Assembly (NCBI RefSeq): GCF_000820045.1
Contig: NZ_CDBJ01000019.1
Location: forward strand, 30,923-94,922
DNA: 64,000 bases
DNA from: Aeromonas rivuli
Lineage (GTDB): Bacteria > Pseudomonadota > Gammaproteobacteria > Enterobacterales > Aeromonadaceae
Reading direction: 5' to 3'
A model generated the notes under the pieces. The model searched no databases. It had not been told where the DNA came from and was given only the letters and a program-made list of their open reading frames with translations. The translations under genes and the position numbers were made by a program. Of this stretch, positions 18,712-27,307 are shown in pieces (position 1 is the stretch's first letter; the number at the start of each line of letters is the position of its first letter).

Positions 18712-19518
18712 TTAGCTGACGATGGGCAGCCCGCTCTGGGGGTGAAACATGACCTCGGCGGGATAGTCATAGAGAGACTGGATAAGGGTCGGCGTCAGCA
18801 CCTCGGCGGGAGGGCCGTCGGCCATCAGCTTGCCATCGGCCAGCATCAGCAGGCGATCGGCGTAACGGGCGGCGAGATTGAGATCGTGCAACACCACCAG
18901 TACCGCGGTATCACGGGCCGCCAAGGCACGTGCCAGGGTGAGCAGCTGATGCTGGTATTTCAGATCCAGTGCCGAGGTGGGCTCATCGAGCAGCAGCAGC
19001 CGAGGGGAGCTCGGTGCATTGGGCGCTTGCCAGATCTGGGCCAGTACCCGGGCGAACTGCACTCGCTGGCGCTCACCCCCCGATAGCCCAGGGTAGAGGC
19101 GATTGGCCAGATGCTCGACCCCGCAGTGGGCCATGGCGGCACTGACAATCTCGCGCTGGCGTGCCGCAGGTTCGCTGTGGGGCAGACGGCCCATGGTGAC
19201 CACCTCTTCGCACAGAAACGGAAAGTTCAAAGAGGAGCTTTGGGGCAGCACACCCAGTCGATGGGCCAGGATACTGGCCTGCCACTGCTCACGGGGCTGG
19301 CCGAATAGCCGTATCTCACCACCATAATCGAGCTCGCCGGTGAGGCACTTGAGCAGGCTGCTCTTGCCTGCGCCATTGGGGCCGAGCAGGGCGGTGAGGG
19401 TGCCGCCACTCAGGGCCAGGTTCAGGTCACGGAGTATCGGTTTGCCACCGCGGTGCAGGTTGAGGGCGTGGCAACTGAGCAGCGGCTCGGCCGGATTGTG
19501 TTGGGGGGGGATGGACAT
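18712..19518 (-). CDS. hmuV: Heme ABC importer, ATP-binding protein HmuV
   Basis: 268 residues. It powers heme import through HmuU. Walker A GPNGAGKSSLL, signature LSGGERQRVQFARVL and Walker B LLLLDEPTSALD are all intact. The start MSIPPQHN at 19518 lies 7 bases after the hmuU stop; the frame is open another 77 codons inside hmuU but that stretch is a shadow. Last gene of hmuTUV. Confidence 0.92.
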   Translation of the reverse strand: MSIPPQHNPAEPLLSCHALNLHRGGKPILRDLNLALSGGTLTALLGPNGAGKSSLLKCLTGELDYGGEIRLFGQPREQWQASILAHRLGVLPQSSSLNFPFLCEEVVTMGRLPHSEPAARQREIVSAAMAHCGVEHLANRLYPGLSGGERQRVQFARVLAQIWQAPNAPSSPRLLLLDEPTSALDLKYQHQLLTLARALAARDTAVLVVLHDLNLAARYADRLLMLADGKLMADGPPAEVLTPTLIQSLYDYPAEVMFHPQSGLPIVS

Positions 19519-19525
19519 GGGGCGC

Positions 19526-20557
19526 CTAGAGTGTGCGACGGCCGCGCAGCAGCAGCCAGATGAAGAAGGGGGCGCCGAGCAGGGCGGTGATGATGCCGAC
19601 CGGCAACTCGGCTGGCGCCAGCAGGGTGCGAGCCAGCATGTCGGCACCCAGCAGCAGGGCCGCACCGACCAGTGCCGAGAGGGGCAGCAGGCGAACATGG
19701 TTGGGTCCACACAGCAGCCGCACCAGATGCGGCACCACCAGGCCGACAAAACCTATCATGCCGGCGATCGCCACGGCGACACCGACACCGGCGGCGGTGA
19801 GCAGGATCAGTCGCCGCTTCAGGGACTGCACATTGACCCCCAGATGACGGGCCTCGGACTCCCCCAGCAGCAGGGCGTTGAGCGGACCGGCATCGCGGCT
19901 AAATAGCAGCAGGAGTATGGCCAGGGTCGCGAGGGAAAGCAGCATGTCAGCGGGCTTCCCAGCCGCAAGCGTGCCCATCTGCCACAGGCTGAGATCCCGC
20001 AGCATCTGATCGTCTGCCAGGTAACTGAGCAGCCCCATCACGGCGCCCGATAACGCCGTGATGGCCACCCCGGCCAGCAACATGACGGTGACGGAAGTCC
20101 CCCCCTGGCGACTGCCGAGCAGATAGACCAGGGTGGTGGTGATGGCTCCGCCGAGAAAGGCGAGCAGAGGCAGCAAGCCGATGCCGAGCTTGGCTTGCAG
20201 TTGTTGCTCCAGGGGGGCCAGCAGCACTATGGCCAGGGCGGCGCCCAAGGCAGCGCCTCCTGAAACCCCTATGATGCCGGGATCGGCGAGGGGGTTGCGA
20301 AACAGCCCCTGCATCACGGCGCCGCACAGGCCCAGTATGCCGCCCACGGCCAGGCAGAGCAGGGTCCGGGGCAGGCGGATCTCTTGTACTACCAGCAATT
20401 TGTGAGGTGCAAGCTGGCTGGTCTCACTGGCCAACAGCGCCTGCAAGCTCTCGCTGAACGAGAGAGGCAGCGGCCCTGTGGCCAGGGAGCCGAGCAGGAG
20501 CCCGCTCAGCAGCAGACCGAGTCCAAGCAGCAACCAGGGGAGGGGCAGCCGCATCAT
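19526..20557 (-). CDS. hmuU: Heme ABC importer, permease HmuU
   Basis: 343 residues, FecCD/BtuC-type permease with about ten membrane helices. Family motifs include EIRLPRTLLCLAVGGILGLCGAVMQGLFRNPLADPGIIGVSGGA and the C-terminal VGLVVPHLVRLLCGPNH coupling region (parts quoted only as landmarks). The start overlaps the hmuT stop by 4 bases. It forms the inner-membrane channel with HmuV for heme delivered by HmuT. Confidence 0.92.
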   Translation of the reverse strand: MMRLPLPWLLLGLGLLLSGLLLGSLATGPLPLSFSESLQALLASETSQLAPHKLLVVQEIRLPRTLLCLAVGGILGLCGAVMQGLFRNPLADPGIIGVSGGAALGAALAIVLLAPLEQQLQAKLGIGLLPLLAFLGGAITTTLVYLLGSRQGGTSVTVMLLAGVAITALSGAVMGLLSYLADDQMLRDLSLWQMGTLAAGKPADMLLSLATLAILLLLFSRDAGPLNALLLGESEARHLGVNVQSLKRRLILLTAAGVGVAVAIAGMIGFVGLVVPHLVRLLCGPNHVRLLPLSALVGAALLLGADMLARTLLAPAELPVGIITALLGAPFFIWLLLRGRRTL

Positions 20558-21390
20558 GAACCCTGTTTGATCCAGCCGGCGACCTTGCTGGCCTGTGCCA
20601 AGGTCGTCAGGCTGAGCCCCCCCTGCAGAGCATGCCCATCGATGGCATGAATGGCGAGGCGCTTGCCTGCCGGGGTGGCGCTCAGGGAAGAGACTTGCTG
20701 CAACACTGTGTGGGGATCCTGATATTGTTGCCAGTCACGCCCACTGACCAGTACCAGGTCGGGCTGCATCTCGATCAATGACTCGGCCGAGACGGGCTTG
20801 TAACCGCGCAGGGTAGCGACCGGATTGACGCCTCCGGCGAGGGTGATCAGGGCACTGGCCGTGGTATCGCCACCGGCAATGCTGGTGGGCTGCCCCTTGT
20901 GCAGCAGCAGGAAGACCACGTTGAGCGGCTTGTTCTGTTTCGCTTCGGTGGCGAGGCTGGCGGCCTCCTGATTGACGCGCGCGTTCAATGCATCACCGGC
21001 TTGCGGCATGCCGAGCAGCGTGGCGAGGGTCGTGATGCGTTGATTCAGGTTGGCCAGGGTAGGTGCGGTGGCTTGCACTTCCACTTTGACGCCTGCACGG
21101 CCGAGCTGTTCCAGGGTGGCCTTGGGCCCCATCTCATCACTGCCGACCACCAGGGTGGGGGAGAGGCTCAATATCCCCTCTGCGGCCAGGGCCCTGTGAT
21201 AACCCACCCTGGGTAACCCCTTGGGATCCTGGCTGCTGATATCGGTCGCGACGAGCTGTTTTTCGCCGCCGAGTGCCAGGATAAGTTCAGTGGTGGCGGG
21301 GCCTACGCTGATGATGCGTTCTGCCGCCATGATGGAGGCGGACAGGGGAATGCAACTCAGCCAGAGGGCGAGGGCAAGGCGTGGGGCCAT
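20554..21390 (-). CDS. hmuT: Periplasmic heme-binding protein HmuT
   Basis: 278 residues, class III (BtuF/FepB-type) solute-binding protein. A signal peptide (LALALWLSCIPLSASIMAA) precedes RIISVGPATTELILALGGE, typical of the HmuT N-lobe, and a GYHRALAAEGILSLSPTLVVG segment in the region that carries the heme-ligand Tyr in relatives. First gene of hmuTUV; its promoter region contains a Fur-like box shared with hutXZ. Confidence 0.9.
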   Translation of the reverse strand: MAPRLALALWLSCIPLSASIMAAERIISVGPATTELILALGGEKQLVATDISSQDPKGLPRVGYHRALAAEGILSLSPTLVVGSDEMGPKATLEQLGRAGVKVEVQATAPTLANLNQRITTLATLLGMPQAGDALNARVNQEAASLATEAKQNKPLNVVFLLLHKGQPTSIAGGDTTASALITLAGGVNPVATLRGYKPVSAESLIEMQPDLVLVSGRDWQQYQDPHTVLQQVSSLSATPAGKRLAIHAIDGHALQGGLSLTTLAQASKVAGWIKQGS

Positions 21391-21456
21391 GCTAATCTCC
21401 AGAAGATAGATAGGGGGTGAACGGGGTTGGTAGTCAACAACTCAAATATGAACACA

Positions 21457-21475
21457 AATGCAAACAATTATCAAT
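21457..21475. promoter_or_regulatory. Fur-like box between hmuT and hutX
   Basis: AATGCAAACAATTATCAAT matches 15 of 19 positions of the strong Fur box at 24794-24812. It lies 67 bases from hmuT and 75 from hutX, placed to repress both divergent operons when iron is plentiful. Confidence 0.6.
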
Positions 21476-21550
21476 TGTGCTTTTTGCCACGTTTTATTAG
21501 AGTGCCACCACGATTTGCAGAGGGGATGTGAGTCCCGAGGGAGAAAACAG

Positions 21551-22063
21551 ATGAGCATTGCACTGCGCATTCATGAACTGCTGGAACAGGATCCCGGCGC
21601 TCACCCATCGAGCATAGCGAGCCAGTTGGCGGTCAGTGAATGGGAAGTGGTTCGCCATTTGCCGAGGGAGCTGGTCACCCTGTTGGCAGGGGATCAAGCC
21701 GAAGGCTTGTTGGCGGATCTGGCCGATTGGGGACAAGTGACCACGATTGTGGAATCAGAGGGGTCCATCTTCGAAGTGAAGGCGCCTTTCCCCAAGGGCA
21801 AGAATGCCCGGGGTTATTACAACCTGATGGGACGAGATGGCGAGATGCACGGTCACCTCAAGCTCGACAACGTCCTGCACGTGGCCCTGGTCAGCAAGCT
21901 GTTCATGGGCAAGGAGGGTCACTCCTTCCAGTTCTTTGGCCACAGGGGCCGCTGCATTTTCAAGGTCTATCTGGGCCGGGATGAGAAGCGTCAGCTGCTT
22001 CCCGCCCAAGTCGAGCGTTTCATGGCCCTGCGCCATCAGCATCAAGAGGAAGTAAAAGCATGA
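21551..22063 (+). CDS. hutX: Cytosolic heme carrier HutX
   Basis: 170 residues, HutX/HuvX family. In Vibrio cholerae, HutX binds imported heme and hands it to HutZ. The start MSIALRIHELLEQ at 21551 fits the family; an in-frame start at 21458 would overlap the Fur-like box and is rejected. Segments such as GRDGEMHGHLKLDNV and FGHRGRCIFKVYLGRDEKR are typical. The stop overlaps the hutZ start by 4 bases. No hutW precedes it, unlike the Vibrio hutWXZ order. Confidence 0.9.
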   Translation: MSIALRIHELLEQDPGAHPSSIASQLAVSEWEVVRHLPRELVTLLAGDQAEGLLADLADWGQVTTIVESEGSIFEVKAPFPKGKNARGYYNLMGRDGEMHGHLKLDNVLHVALVSKLFMGKEGHSFQFFGHRGRCIFKVYLGRDEKRQLLPAQVERFMALRHQHQEEVKA

Positions 22064-22614
22064 GTGAACGTCAGGAGCGCCTGCAAAATCGGTTGCAGCC
22101 GGAAATCCGCGAGTTTCGTGATGCATGTCGCACCCTGCAGCTCGCGACCGTGGATGGCGAAGGGCGACCCAATGCCAGCTATGCCCCCTTTGTGCTGCAA
22201 TCCGATGGCTATTATGTGCTTATCTCCGAGATAGCCCGTCACGCCCGCAACTTGCAGCAGGTGCCCCAGGTCTCGCTGATGCTGATCGAAGATGAAGGCG
22301 GTGCCCGTGAGTTGTTTGCGCGCAAGCGCCTCACCTTCGATGCCAGCGCCGAAGTGGTGGCACGGGATGATGGCCGCTGGCAGGCCGCGGTGACCGCCCT
22401 GCAGGATCGTTTCGGCGAGATCATTGCCGGTCTGTCCAGGCTGGAGGACTTCAAGCTGTTCTGCCTCAAGCCCCAGCAAGGTCTGTTCGTGAAAGGATTT
22501 GGCCAGGCCTTCCAGGTCTCGAGTGATGAGCTGGTGGAGGTGGTGCATCTGGTGGAAGGCCACAAGCGCGTCGATACAGGTGAAGCGATCACCCGCACCG
22601 ACAAGGTGCTTTAA
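22060..22614 (+). CDS. hutZ: Heme-degrading protein HutZ
   Basis: 184 residues, split-barrel (pyridoxamine-phosphate-oxidase-like) fold. In V. cholerae, HutZ opens the heme ring to release iron, using His170 as heme ligand and Asp132 of the other subunit. Both are matched here, two positions earlier: Asp130 (LSRLEDFKLF) and His168 (VEGHKRVDTG). Translationally coupled to hutX. A long terminator follows. Confidence 0.92.
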   Translation: MSERQERLQNRLQPEIREFRDACRTLQLATVDGEGRPNASYAPFVLQSDGYYVLISEIARHARNLQQVPQVSLMLIEDEGGARELFARKRLTFDASAEVVARDDGRWQAAVTALQDRFGEIIAGLSRLEDFKLFCLKPQQGLFVKGFGQAFQVSSDELVEVVHLVEGHKRVDTGEAITRTDKVL

Positions 22615-22624
22615 GCGCCCCTTC

Positions 22625-22664
22625 GACATAAAAACGGACAGCCTTGGCTGTCCGTTTTTATGTC
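22625..22664. terminator. Very long terminator hairpin between hutZ and the lipoprotein gene
   Basis: Nineteen-base perfect arms (22625-22643 and 22646-22664) around TT, with A/T runs inside the arms, serve both convergent genes. Confidence 0.85.
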
Positions 22665-22681
22665 GGGTACTTCAACGCTCA

Positions 22682-23089
22682 TCAACCTTGCCAGTCAACC
22701 CGGTTGGGGAAGGCCTGGCGATCACCCTCATTGGCAGTCTCATTGCATTCGCCCCTGATCCGCCAGGAGGTCTGACTCAGCACGATGAAACCCTGATGGC
22801 AGTAACCCCGCTCTTCCAGTGTTTGCTGGAGCTGGGCATCCTGCAGGGCGGTGCGTCGTTCGAGCAGGCTCTGCTGGCGTTGCAACTTGCTACCATCGTC
22901 ATCTTGCAGCCGGGTGGGCAATGTCTCCAGCGGCGCGGCCTCGAACAGGAAGCGTTTGCTGCCCTCCTCATTGATATGAGTGCTGAACAGAGGGGGCGGC
23001 TGATCCGATGGCTGAGTGAAGCCACAGGCAACCAGGCCTGGCAGCATGACGATGAGCAAAGCGGTATGGGGGCGCACGGGAAATTTCAT
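22682..23089 (-). CDS. Hypothetical small lipoprotein
   Basis: 135 residues with a lipoprotein signal: hydrophobic ALLIVMLPG followed by the lipobox LVAC (Cys22). The mature part is polar, with a helical Gln/Leu-rich middle (SKLQRQQSLLERRTALQDAQLQQ) and two cysteines near the end (GYCHQG, RGECNE) that could form a disulfide. I do not recognise the family. It starts exactly where the cysteine hydrolase gene stops, so the two are co-transcribed. Confidence 0.6.
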   Translation of the reverse strand: MKFPVRPHTALLIVMLPGLVACGFTQPSDQPPPLFSTHINEEGSKRFLFEAAPLETLPTRLQDDDGSKLQRQQSLLERRTALQDAQLQQTLEERGYCHQGFIVLSQTSWRIRGECNETANEGDRQAFPNRVDWQG

Positions 23090-23614
23090 TCAAATAATCT
23101 GTTCTGTGGGTTGAACCAGGACGAGACGCTCTCCCGGCAGGGCCAGGTTCTCCCACATCCAGTTATGGTGTTTGATGATGAGGTTTGCATTCAGGTGAGC
23201 CCTGTCTGCCGTGGTATGTGCATCCTGTGCCACTGTGACGTCGAAGCCGTGAGAGGCGGCGCTGCGCACTGTGGTATCGACACAGAAGTCGGTCGCGCAG
23301 CCACACAGGATCAATCTGTCCACGCTCTGCTCCGCCAGCAGGAAGCCGAGTTCGGTATCGAGAAAACTGTCACATGCCGTCTTGCGTACCCGGCTGTCTG
23401 TGGGTCTTGGGGAGAGGGCCGCATGGATTTGCCAGGCCGGACTACCTGGTTCGAGTTCGCCACCTGGTTCGTCATGTTGCACATAGATGACTCGGCCACC
23501 GCCCTGACGCACACCGTCGGTCAGGCGATTGATATTGGAGAACACCTGGGTGTCCTCATGGCGCGGAACATCAAACAGCCCTTGTTGCACATCGATAACC
23601 AGTAACACGTCCAT
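23090..23614 (-). CDS. Isochorismatase-family cysteine hydrolase
   Basis: 174 residues counting from MDVLLVIDVQQG at 23614; an in-frame ATG two codons earlier is possible. The catalytic triad of the family is visible: Asp in VIDVQQG, Lys in RKTACDSF and the nucleophilic Cys in GCATDFCVDTT. Substrates in this family include nicotinamide, ureas and isochorismate; which applies is unknown. It lies between hutZ and chaN but has no obvious role in heme use. Confidence 0.8.
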   Translation of the reverse strand: MDVLLVIDVQQGLFDVPRHEDTQVFSNINRLTDGVRQGGGRVIYVQHDEPGGELEPGSPAWQIHAALSPRPTDSRVRKTACDSFLDTELGFLLAEQSVDRLILCGCATDFCVDTTVRSAASHGFDVTVAQDAHTTADRAHLNANLIIKHHNWMWENLALPGERLVLVQPTEQII

Positions 23615-23664
23615 ATGCACTCCTCAAAGAGGTTGGGGGAGTCCCCCATCTCGGCTGTGTGGTG

Positions 23665-23687
23665 GAGCATCAGGGAGCCTGATGCTC
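23665..23687 (-). terminator. Stem-loop downstream of chaN (no clear U-run)
   Basis: GAGCATCAGG (23665-23674) and CCTGATGCTC (23678-23687) form a perfect 10-base stem 34 bases past the chaN stop. With no T tract on either strand, it may be an RNA-stabilising or rho-assisted end rather than a classical terminator. Confidence 0.35.
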
Positions 23688-23720
23688 GTCATCTTGCGCT
23701 GATCACCCCTCGGGCCCTGG

Positions 23721-24692
23721 TCAGGGCTGTAACCACTGGTTGCAGTCCCGCTGCCGGGATTGATGCAGTGCGCCCATATCTTGCTTCATTTCCCCCTCGC
23801 TTTGCCAGCGTTTGGGTAAAGCTTCGATGCTGACCCCCACCTCGGCACGGCGCCCTGCAACCTGATCGGTGCCGCTCTGGGGCACCACCAGGGCAACCTT
23901 GAGTGCCGGATTGCGACTGGCAATGCGGCTGGCAAGGCCCAATCCACCCTCTACATGGAAATTGCCGGCGATGTGCATGATGCGTCTGCCCGGATGGGAT
24001 CTGAGGTAGTCCACCATGGTTTCGGCCATGGTGTCATCCCAGCCCGTCTGGGCGGCAAAGCGGCGGTCATTGCTATCCGCATCCCCATGATGCATGGAGG
24101 CCATGAATGTCTGGCGGTAAGGGTCATCGCCCAGGGTCAGCTCCCGGGCCAGCTGGCTGCGGCGGGTGGCAGGCAGCTTGTCCAGCCAGGCGGGGCCTTC
24201 CTGGCCGACGCAGCTGATCAGGGGTTTGGGGGCATTGGCGGCCAGCACAGTGAGTCGCTGGGATTTGGCAAACTCAACCAGCGGGCGGTAATCACTCACA
24301 TAGTTGGGCCAGGCATCGCTATCGCGGATCAGTTTGGCCTCCCCAATCTGGCCAGCCAGGTAGGCGTCCAGAACGGGTTGGGAGCCGCGACTGAACTGCT
24401 CCATGGAGAGCACCAGGGCCCGGCCATCGTCTTGGGAATGCAGTTGCAAGGCTGCCAGTAATTCGGTTTCCAGCAGATGCAGCGCCGGATGGGTGTGCAG
24501 CTCCCCGACCAGCACTATGTCGGCATCCTCAACCTTATCCACGGCCTGGGCGAGGGAGATGGCCGAGCCTGCTTCATCGGTCAGTCGATAATCATACAGG
24601 GTCGCGGCCGTCTGGGGACGGGGGCTGATGGTGTGATGGGTACAGGCGCTGAGTAGCAGGGATAGGGTGCCAAGGGCAATGGGTCGAAACAT
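23721..24692 (-). CDS. chaN: ChaN-family lipoprotein (heme/iron-linked)
   Basis: 323 residues. The lipoprotein signal ends at LLSAC (Cys17). The ChaN domain (DUF399) begins near ADIVLVGELHTHPALH, whose acidic and His residues match the family core. Campylobacter ChaN binds heme, and PhuW is the related protein in the Pseudomonas heme locus. It is divergent from the TonB-dependent heme receptor across a strong Fur box, so a role in heme acquisition is well supported by context though not proven. Confidence 0.82.
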   Translation of the reverse strand: MFRPIALGTLSLLLSACTHHTISPRPQTAATLYDYRLTDEAGSAISLAQAVDKVEDADIVLVGELHTHPALHLLETELLAALQLHSQDDGRALVLSMEQFSRGSQPVLDAYLAGQIGEAKLIRDSDAWPNYVSDYRPLVEFAKSQRLTVLAANAPKPLISCVGQEGPAWLDKLPATRRSQLARELTLGDDPYRQTFMASMHHGDADSNDRRFAAQTGWDDTMAETMVDYLRSHPGRRIMHIAGNFHVEGGLGLASRIASRNPALKVALVVPQSGTDQVAGRRAEVGVSIEALPKRWQSEGEMKQDMGALHQSRQRDCNQWLQP

Positions 24693-24793
24693 GATTTCTC
24701 GCGTTCAGAGGTTGGGTGATGGAGCTTCGCCAAGTTGGCGGGCGCGGTCACAATCGAGTAAAGGGTCGCTAGTGTAAACCTCAATCAAATAAA

Positions 24794-24812
24794 AATGATA
24801 ACGATTATCATT
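24794..24812. promoter_or_regulatory. Fur box between chaN and the heme receptor
   Basis: AATGATAACGATTATCATT is a near-perfect 19-base palindrome of the Fur type. It sits between two divergent genes of heme acquisition and should repress both under iron-replete conditions. A weaker Fur-like stretch begins at GATAATAATTCTC (about 24848), in the leader of the receptor mRNA. Confidence 0.85.
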
Positions 24813-24875
24813 GATCTTTATTTGTGACTGACTAAGATGCTCATGTTGATAATAATTCTCAATCAAGGACATGCA

Positions 24876-26984
24876 GTGGCTTATACTAATCCCCCCTCTT
24901 TGATCGCAATTGCGGTCATGACAGCACTCACTTCCCCGCTTCACGCCGCACAGAACCAGACTTCCAAGCCCAACGCCGACGAGGTCGTCGTGGTCAGTGC
25001 CTCGCGCATGCCCCAGAAACTGGAAGATGTCGCCAGTTCGGTCAGCGTCATCACCGCCACCGACATAGAAGAACAGATGGTCACCAATGCGGCTGACTTG
25101 TTCCGCTATGAGCCGGGCGTCAAGGTGGTTGGCGGCGTGGGCAGTGCCCAGACCTTCATCATACGTGGTATGGGTGAAAACCGGGTCAAGGTCGTGGTGG
25201 ACGGCGTGCGTCAGAATGATGCCTACAGCAAGGGGGGCGTTGGTCAGAGCTACTTTGATACCGACATGATCAAGCAGGTGGAGGTTGCCAAGGGCCCGGC
25301 ATCTGCCGCTTATGGCTCCGATGCCCTGGGGGGCGTCATCGCCATCACCACCAAGGATGCCAGTGATTTCCTCACTGACAAGGATCACTACCTGGATGCG
25401 ACCAGTGGCTATGCGTCCGACAGCCATCAGCGGATGTTGGGCTTTACCGGCGCACTGCGCAGCGGTGATGTCGAGAGCCTGCTGCGTTACACCTGGCGCG
25501 ACAGCGGTGTGACTCAGAATTACGATTCCACCAAGACAGATTTCGATATCGGCACCAATGCCGTGCTGCTCAAGAGTCAATGGAATATCAACGAGGATCA
25601 ACTCCTCAAGCTGACCGTCGACTACCTCAGCGAGAATCAAGATCCAGACTCGATCGATCTCTCCAAGACCGCCAGCGTCTTCAATCAGCCCATCACCGAC
25701 AAAGAGACGGACAACCTCTCGGTGGTGCTGGATCACGGCATCGCCCTAGGGGCCAACTGGGTTGATCGCATCGACAGCAAGCTCTATTACGCCCGCACCA
25801 AGCAGACCCTGGATCAGTACGCCTCCTCCAAGTATCCGGTCAATCCGCGCAACCCCTATGTGACCAAGAACTCGCTCGATCACAATGGCTTCGAGCAGGA
25901 GAGCCTGGGCGCCCAGGTGCAATTCAGCAAGGCCCTCGCCAGCCAGCGTCTGGCCTGGGGAGTGGAGTATGAGCACACGGATAACGAGCGGACTCGCATC
26001 AAGAACCCGACCGTGCCCGGTGATTTCGACTCCTACAGCGAGTTGAGCTTCCCCTCGACCACCAGTCAGCGTGCCGCACTCTGGGCATTCGACGAGATAA
26101 AATTTGGCGAGCGCTGGGTGCTGACCCCGGGGGCCCGCTACGAGTATTACCATATGAAGCCGGATAGTGATCCCGCCTACACGGGGGATGATCTCAAGAC
26201 CATTTCCGAGGGCGAGTTCTCCCCGAAACTGGGCCTGGTGTACAAGGCGCATGAGCTGGCCAATCTGTTCACCCAATATAGCCATGGCTTCAAGGCGCCC
26301 ATGTATGACAGTGCCTTCTCGACCCTTAACCACCAGGCTTACGGCTATCGTATCGAGCCTAACCCCAATCTGAAATCCGAGAGCAGTGACGGTATCGATG
26401 CCGGGGTGCGTGGCAGCCAGGGTGGGTTCAGCTATGAAGTGACCGCCTTCTACAACAAGTTCGAAGACTTTATCGAGCTACAATCCATCGGTACCTCGGG
26501 CCGGACCGCTCTCTACCAGTACCAGAACCTGGATGAGGCCACCACCAAGGGGGTCGAAGCCAAGGCCGACTACTGGCTCAACGACCTGGTCAATGTCTGG
26601 GGCAACCTGGCGTATATCGAAGGTGAGGATGGCGAAGGCAACTACATCAACAGTCTGAGTCCGCTCAACGGCTCAGTGGGGGTTCGCCTCGAACAACCGA
26701 ACTGGAACATCAACACTGCCCTGCGCTTTGCCGATGACATGAACAAGGTCAGCCAGGACTCCCGCGGCAATGACAATATCCAGAGTGCAGGCTGGGGCGT
26801 GGTGGATCTCTATGCCCAGTTCAAGCCGTTGACCGACTTGCAACTCAACGTCGGCGTCTTCAACCTGTTCGACAAAGAGTATGTCAGCTACGAACGGGTG
26901 GCGGGCCAGGCTGCCGGCACAGATACCCAGTACATGACGGAGCCGGGCCGCAACCTGAGCGCCAGGGTCAAGTACATATTCTGA
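24876..26984 (+). CDS. TonB-dependent heme/hemoglobin receptor
   Basis: About 702 residues from a GTG at 24876, preceded by AAGGA at 24865-24869; an in-frame ATG at 24837 is the alternative. The predicted signal peptide ends at SPLHA. A TonB-box-like DEVVVVSASR is followed by the plug domain and a 22-strand barrel ending in aromatic YIF. Heme-receptor features are present: FKAP in place of FRAP, NPNL, and between them a His (TLNHQAYGY) matching the essential His of HemR-type receptors. It resembles HutA/HmuR proteins; a trivial name is not certain. Energy would come from a TonB system outside this window. Confidence 0.88.
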   Translation: MAYTNPPSLIAIAVMTALTSPLHAAQNQTSKPNADEVVVVSASRMPQKLEDVASSVSVITATDIEEQMVTNAADLFRYEPGVKVVGGVGSAQTFIIRGMGENRVKVVVDGVRQNDAYSKGGVGQSYFDTDMIKQVEVAKGPASAAYGSDALGGVIAITTKDASDFLTDKDHYLDATSGYASDSHQRMLGFTGALRSGDVESLLRYTWRDSGVTQNYDSTKTDFDIGTNAVLLKSQWNINEDQLLKLTVDYLSENQDPDSIDLSKTASVFNQPITDKETDNLSVVLDHGIALGANWVDRIDSKLYYARTKQTLDQYASSKYPVNPRNPYVTKNSLDHNGFEQESLGAQVQFSKALASQRLAWGVEYEHTDNERTRIKNPTVPGDFDSYSELSFPSTTSQRAALWAFDEIKFGERWVLTPGARYEYYHMKPDSDPAYTGDDLKTISEGEFSPKLGLVYKAHELANLFTQYSHGFKAPMYDSAFSTLNHQAYGYRIEPNPNLKSESSDGIDAGVRGSQGGFSYEVTAFYNKFEDFIELQSIGTSGRTALYQYQNLDEATTKGVEAKADYWLNDLVNVWGNLAYIEGEDGEGNYINSLSPLNGSVGVRLEQPNWNINTALRFADDMNKVSQDSRGNDNIQSAGWGVVDLYAQFKPLTDLQLNVGVFNLFDKEYVSYERVAGQAAGTDTQYMTEPGRNLSARVKYIF

Positions 26985-27005
26985 TCGTCAAAGATAGGCA
27001 TGTGG

Positions 27006-27032
27006 AAAGAGGAGCTGCGGCTCCTCTTTTTT
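27006..27032 (+). terminator. Terminator of the heme receptor gene
   Basis: GAGGAGC-tgcg-GCTCCTC followed by a T run, 22 bases past the stop codon. Confidence 0.85.
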
Positions 27033-27112
27033 ATGGGCGCTCGCCGCCGGATCCCCGGTCAGCGGGTTTTGCTGAAGCGCGGTTCTGGTCGCCGCCCTCG
27101 ACGCATGCCCCA

Positions 27113-27214
27113 AAAAAGAAACCCGCCAGGGGCGGGTAGAAGGATTGCAACACTAACCAGGAGAGGTGTGTGTCTCAATAGACAGCGGGGTTTCGCCAAT
27201 AGTTCAACTTTATT
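27113..27214 (-). ncRNA. Candidate minus-strand small RNA (speculative)
   Basis: On the minus strand, ACCCGCC-cct-GGCGGGT (27121-27137) followed by TTTCTTTTTT is a good intrinsic terminator with no annotated gene upstream to serve. About 80-100 bases before it is a Fur-like box (27215-27233). A transcript starting next to that box would be about 100 nt. A possible -35 TTGAAC is visible but the -10 is weak. It does not contain the RyhB core I know. The alternative is that the hairpin is fortuitous. Confidence 0.3.
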
Positions 27215-27233
27215 GATATTTTTCATGATTATC
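27215..27233. promoter_or_regulatory. Fur-like box upstream of the MFS gene
   Basis: Read on the minus strand, GATAATCATGAAAAATATC matches 14 of 19 positions of the GATAATGATAATCATTATC consensus. It lies 75 bases before the MFS gene on the plus strand, in a 323-base gap that also holds the receptor terminator and the minus-strand terminator above. Confidence 0.4.
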
Positions 27234-27307
27234 CGGGCGGGGTCGCTCGGGATCCTGCCCGGGAAATGGGTTATCATCTGCGTCCCGATCCGGCCCTGTG
27301 AGGTCCT

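Noticed and set aside
19518..19749. N-terminal extension of hmuV by 77 codons
   Set aside because: The extension lies inside hmuU in another frame and is Cys/Pro-rich nonsense; the start at 19518 fits the family.
27113..27214. RyhB homologue
   Set aside because: The conserved RyhB pairing core is not present, so only a generic candidate RNA is reported.
26985..27307. Leader peptide MKNINKVELL... on the minus strand as an attenuator
   Set aside because: The next minus-strand region is the antisense of the heme receptor, so there is no biosynthetic operon to control.
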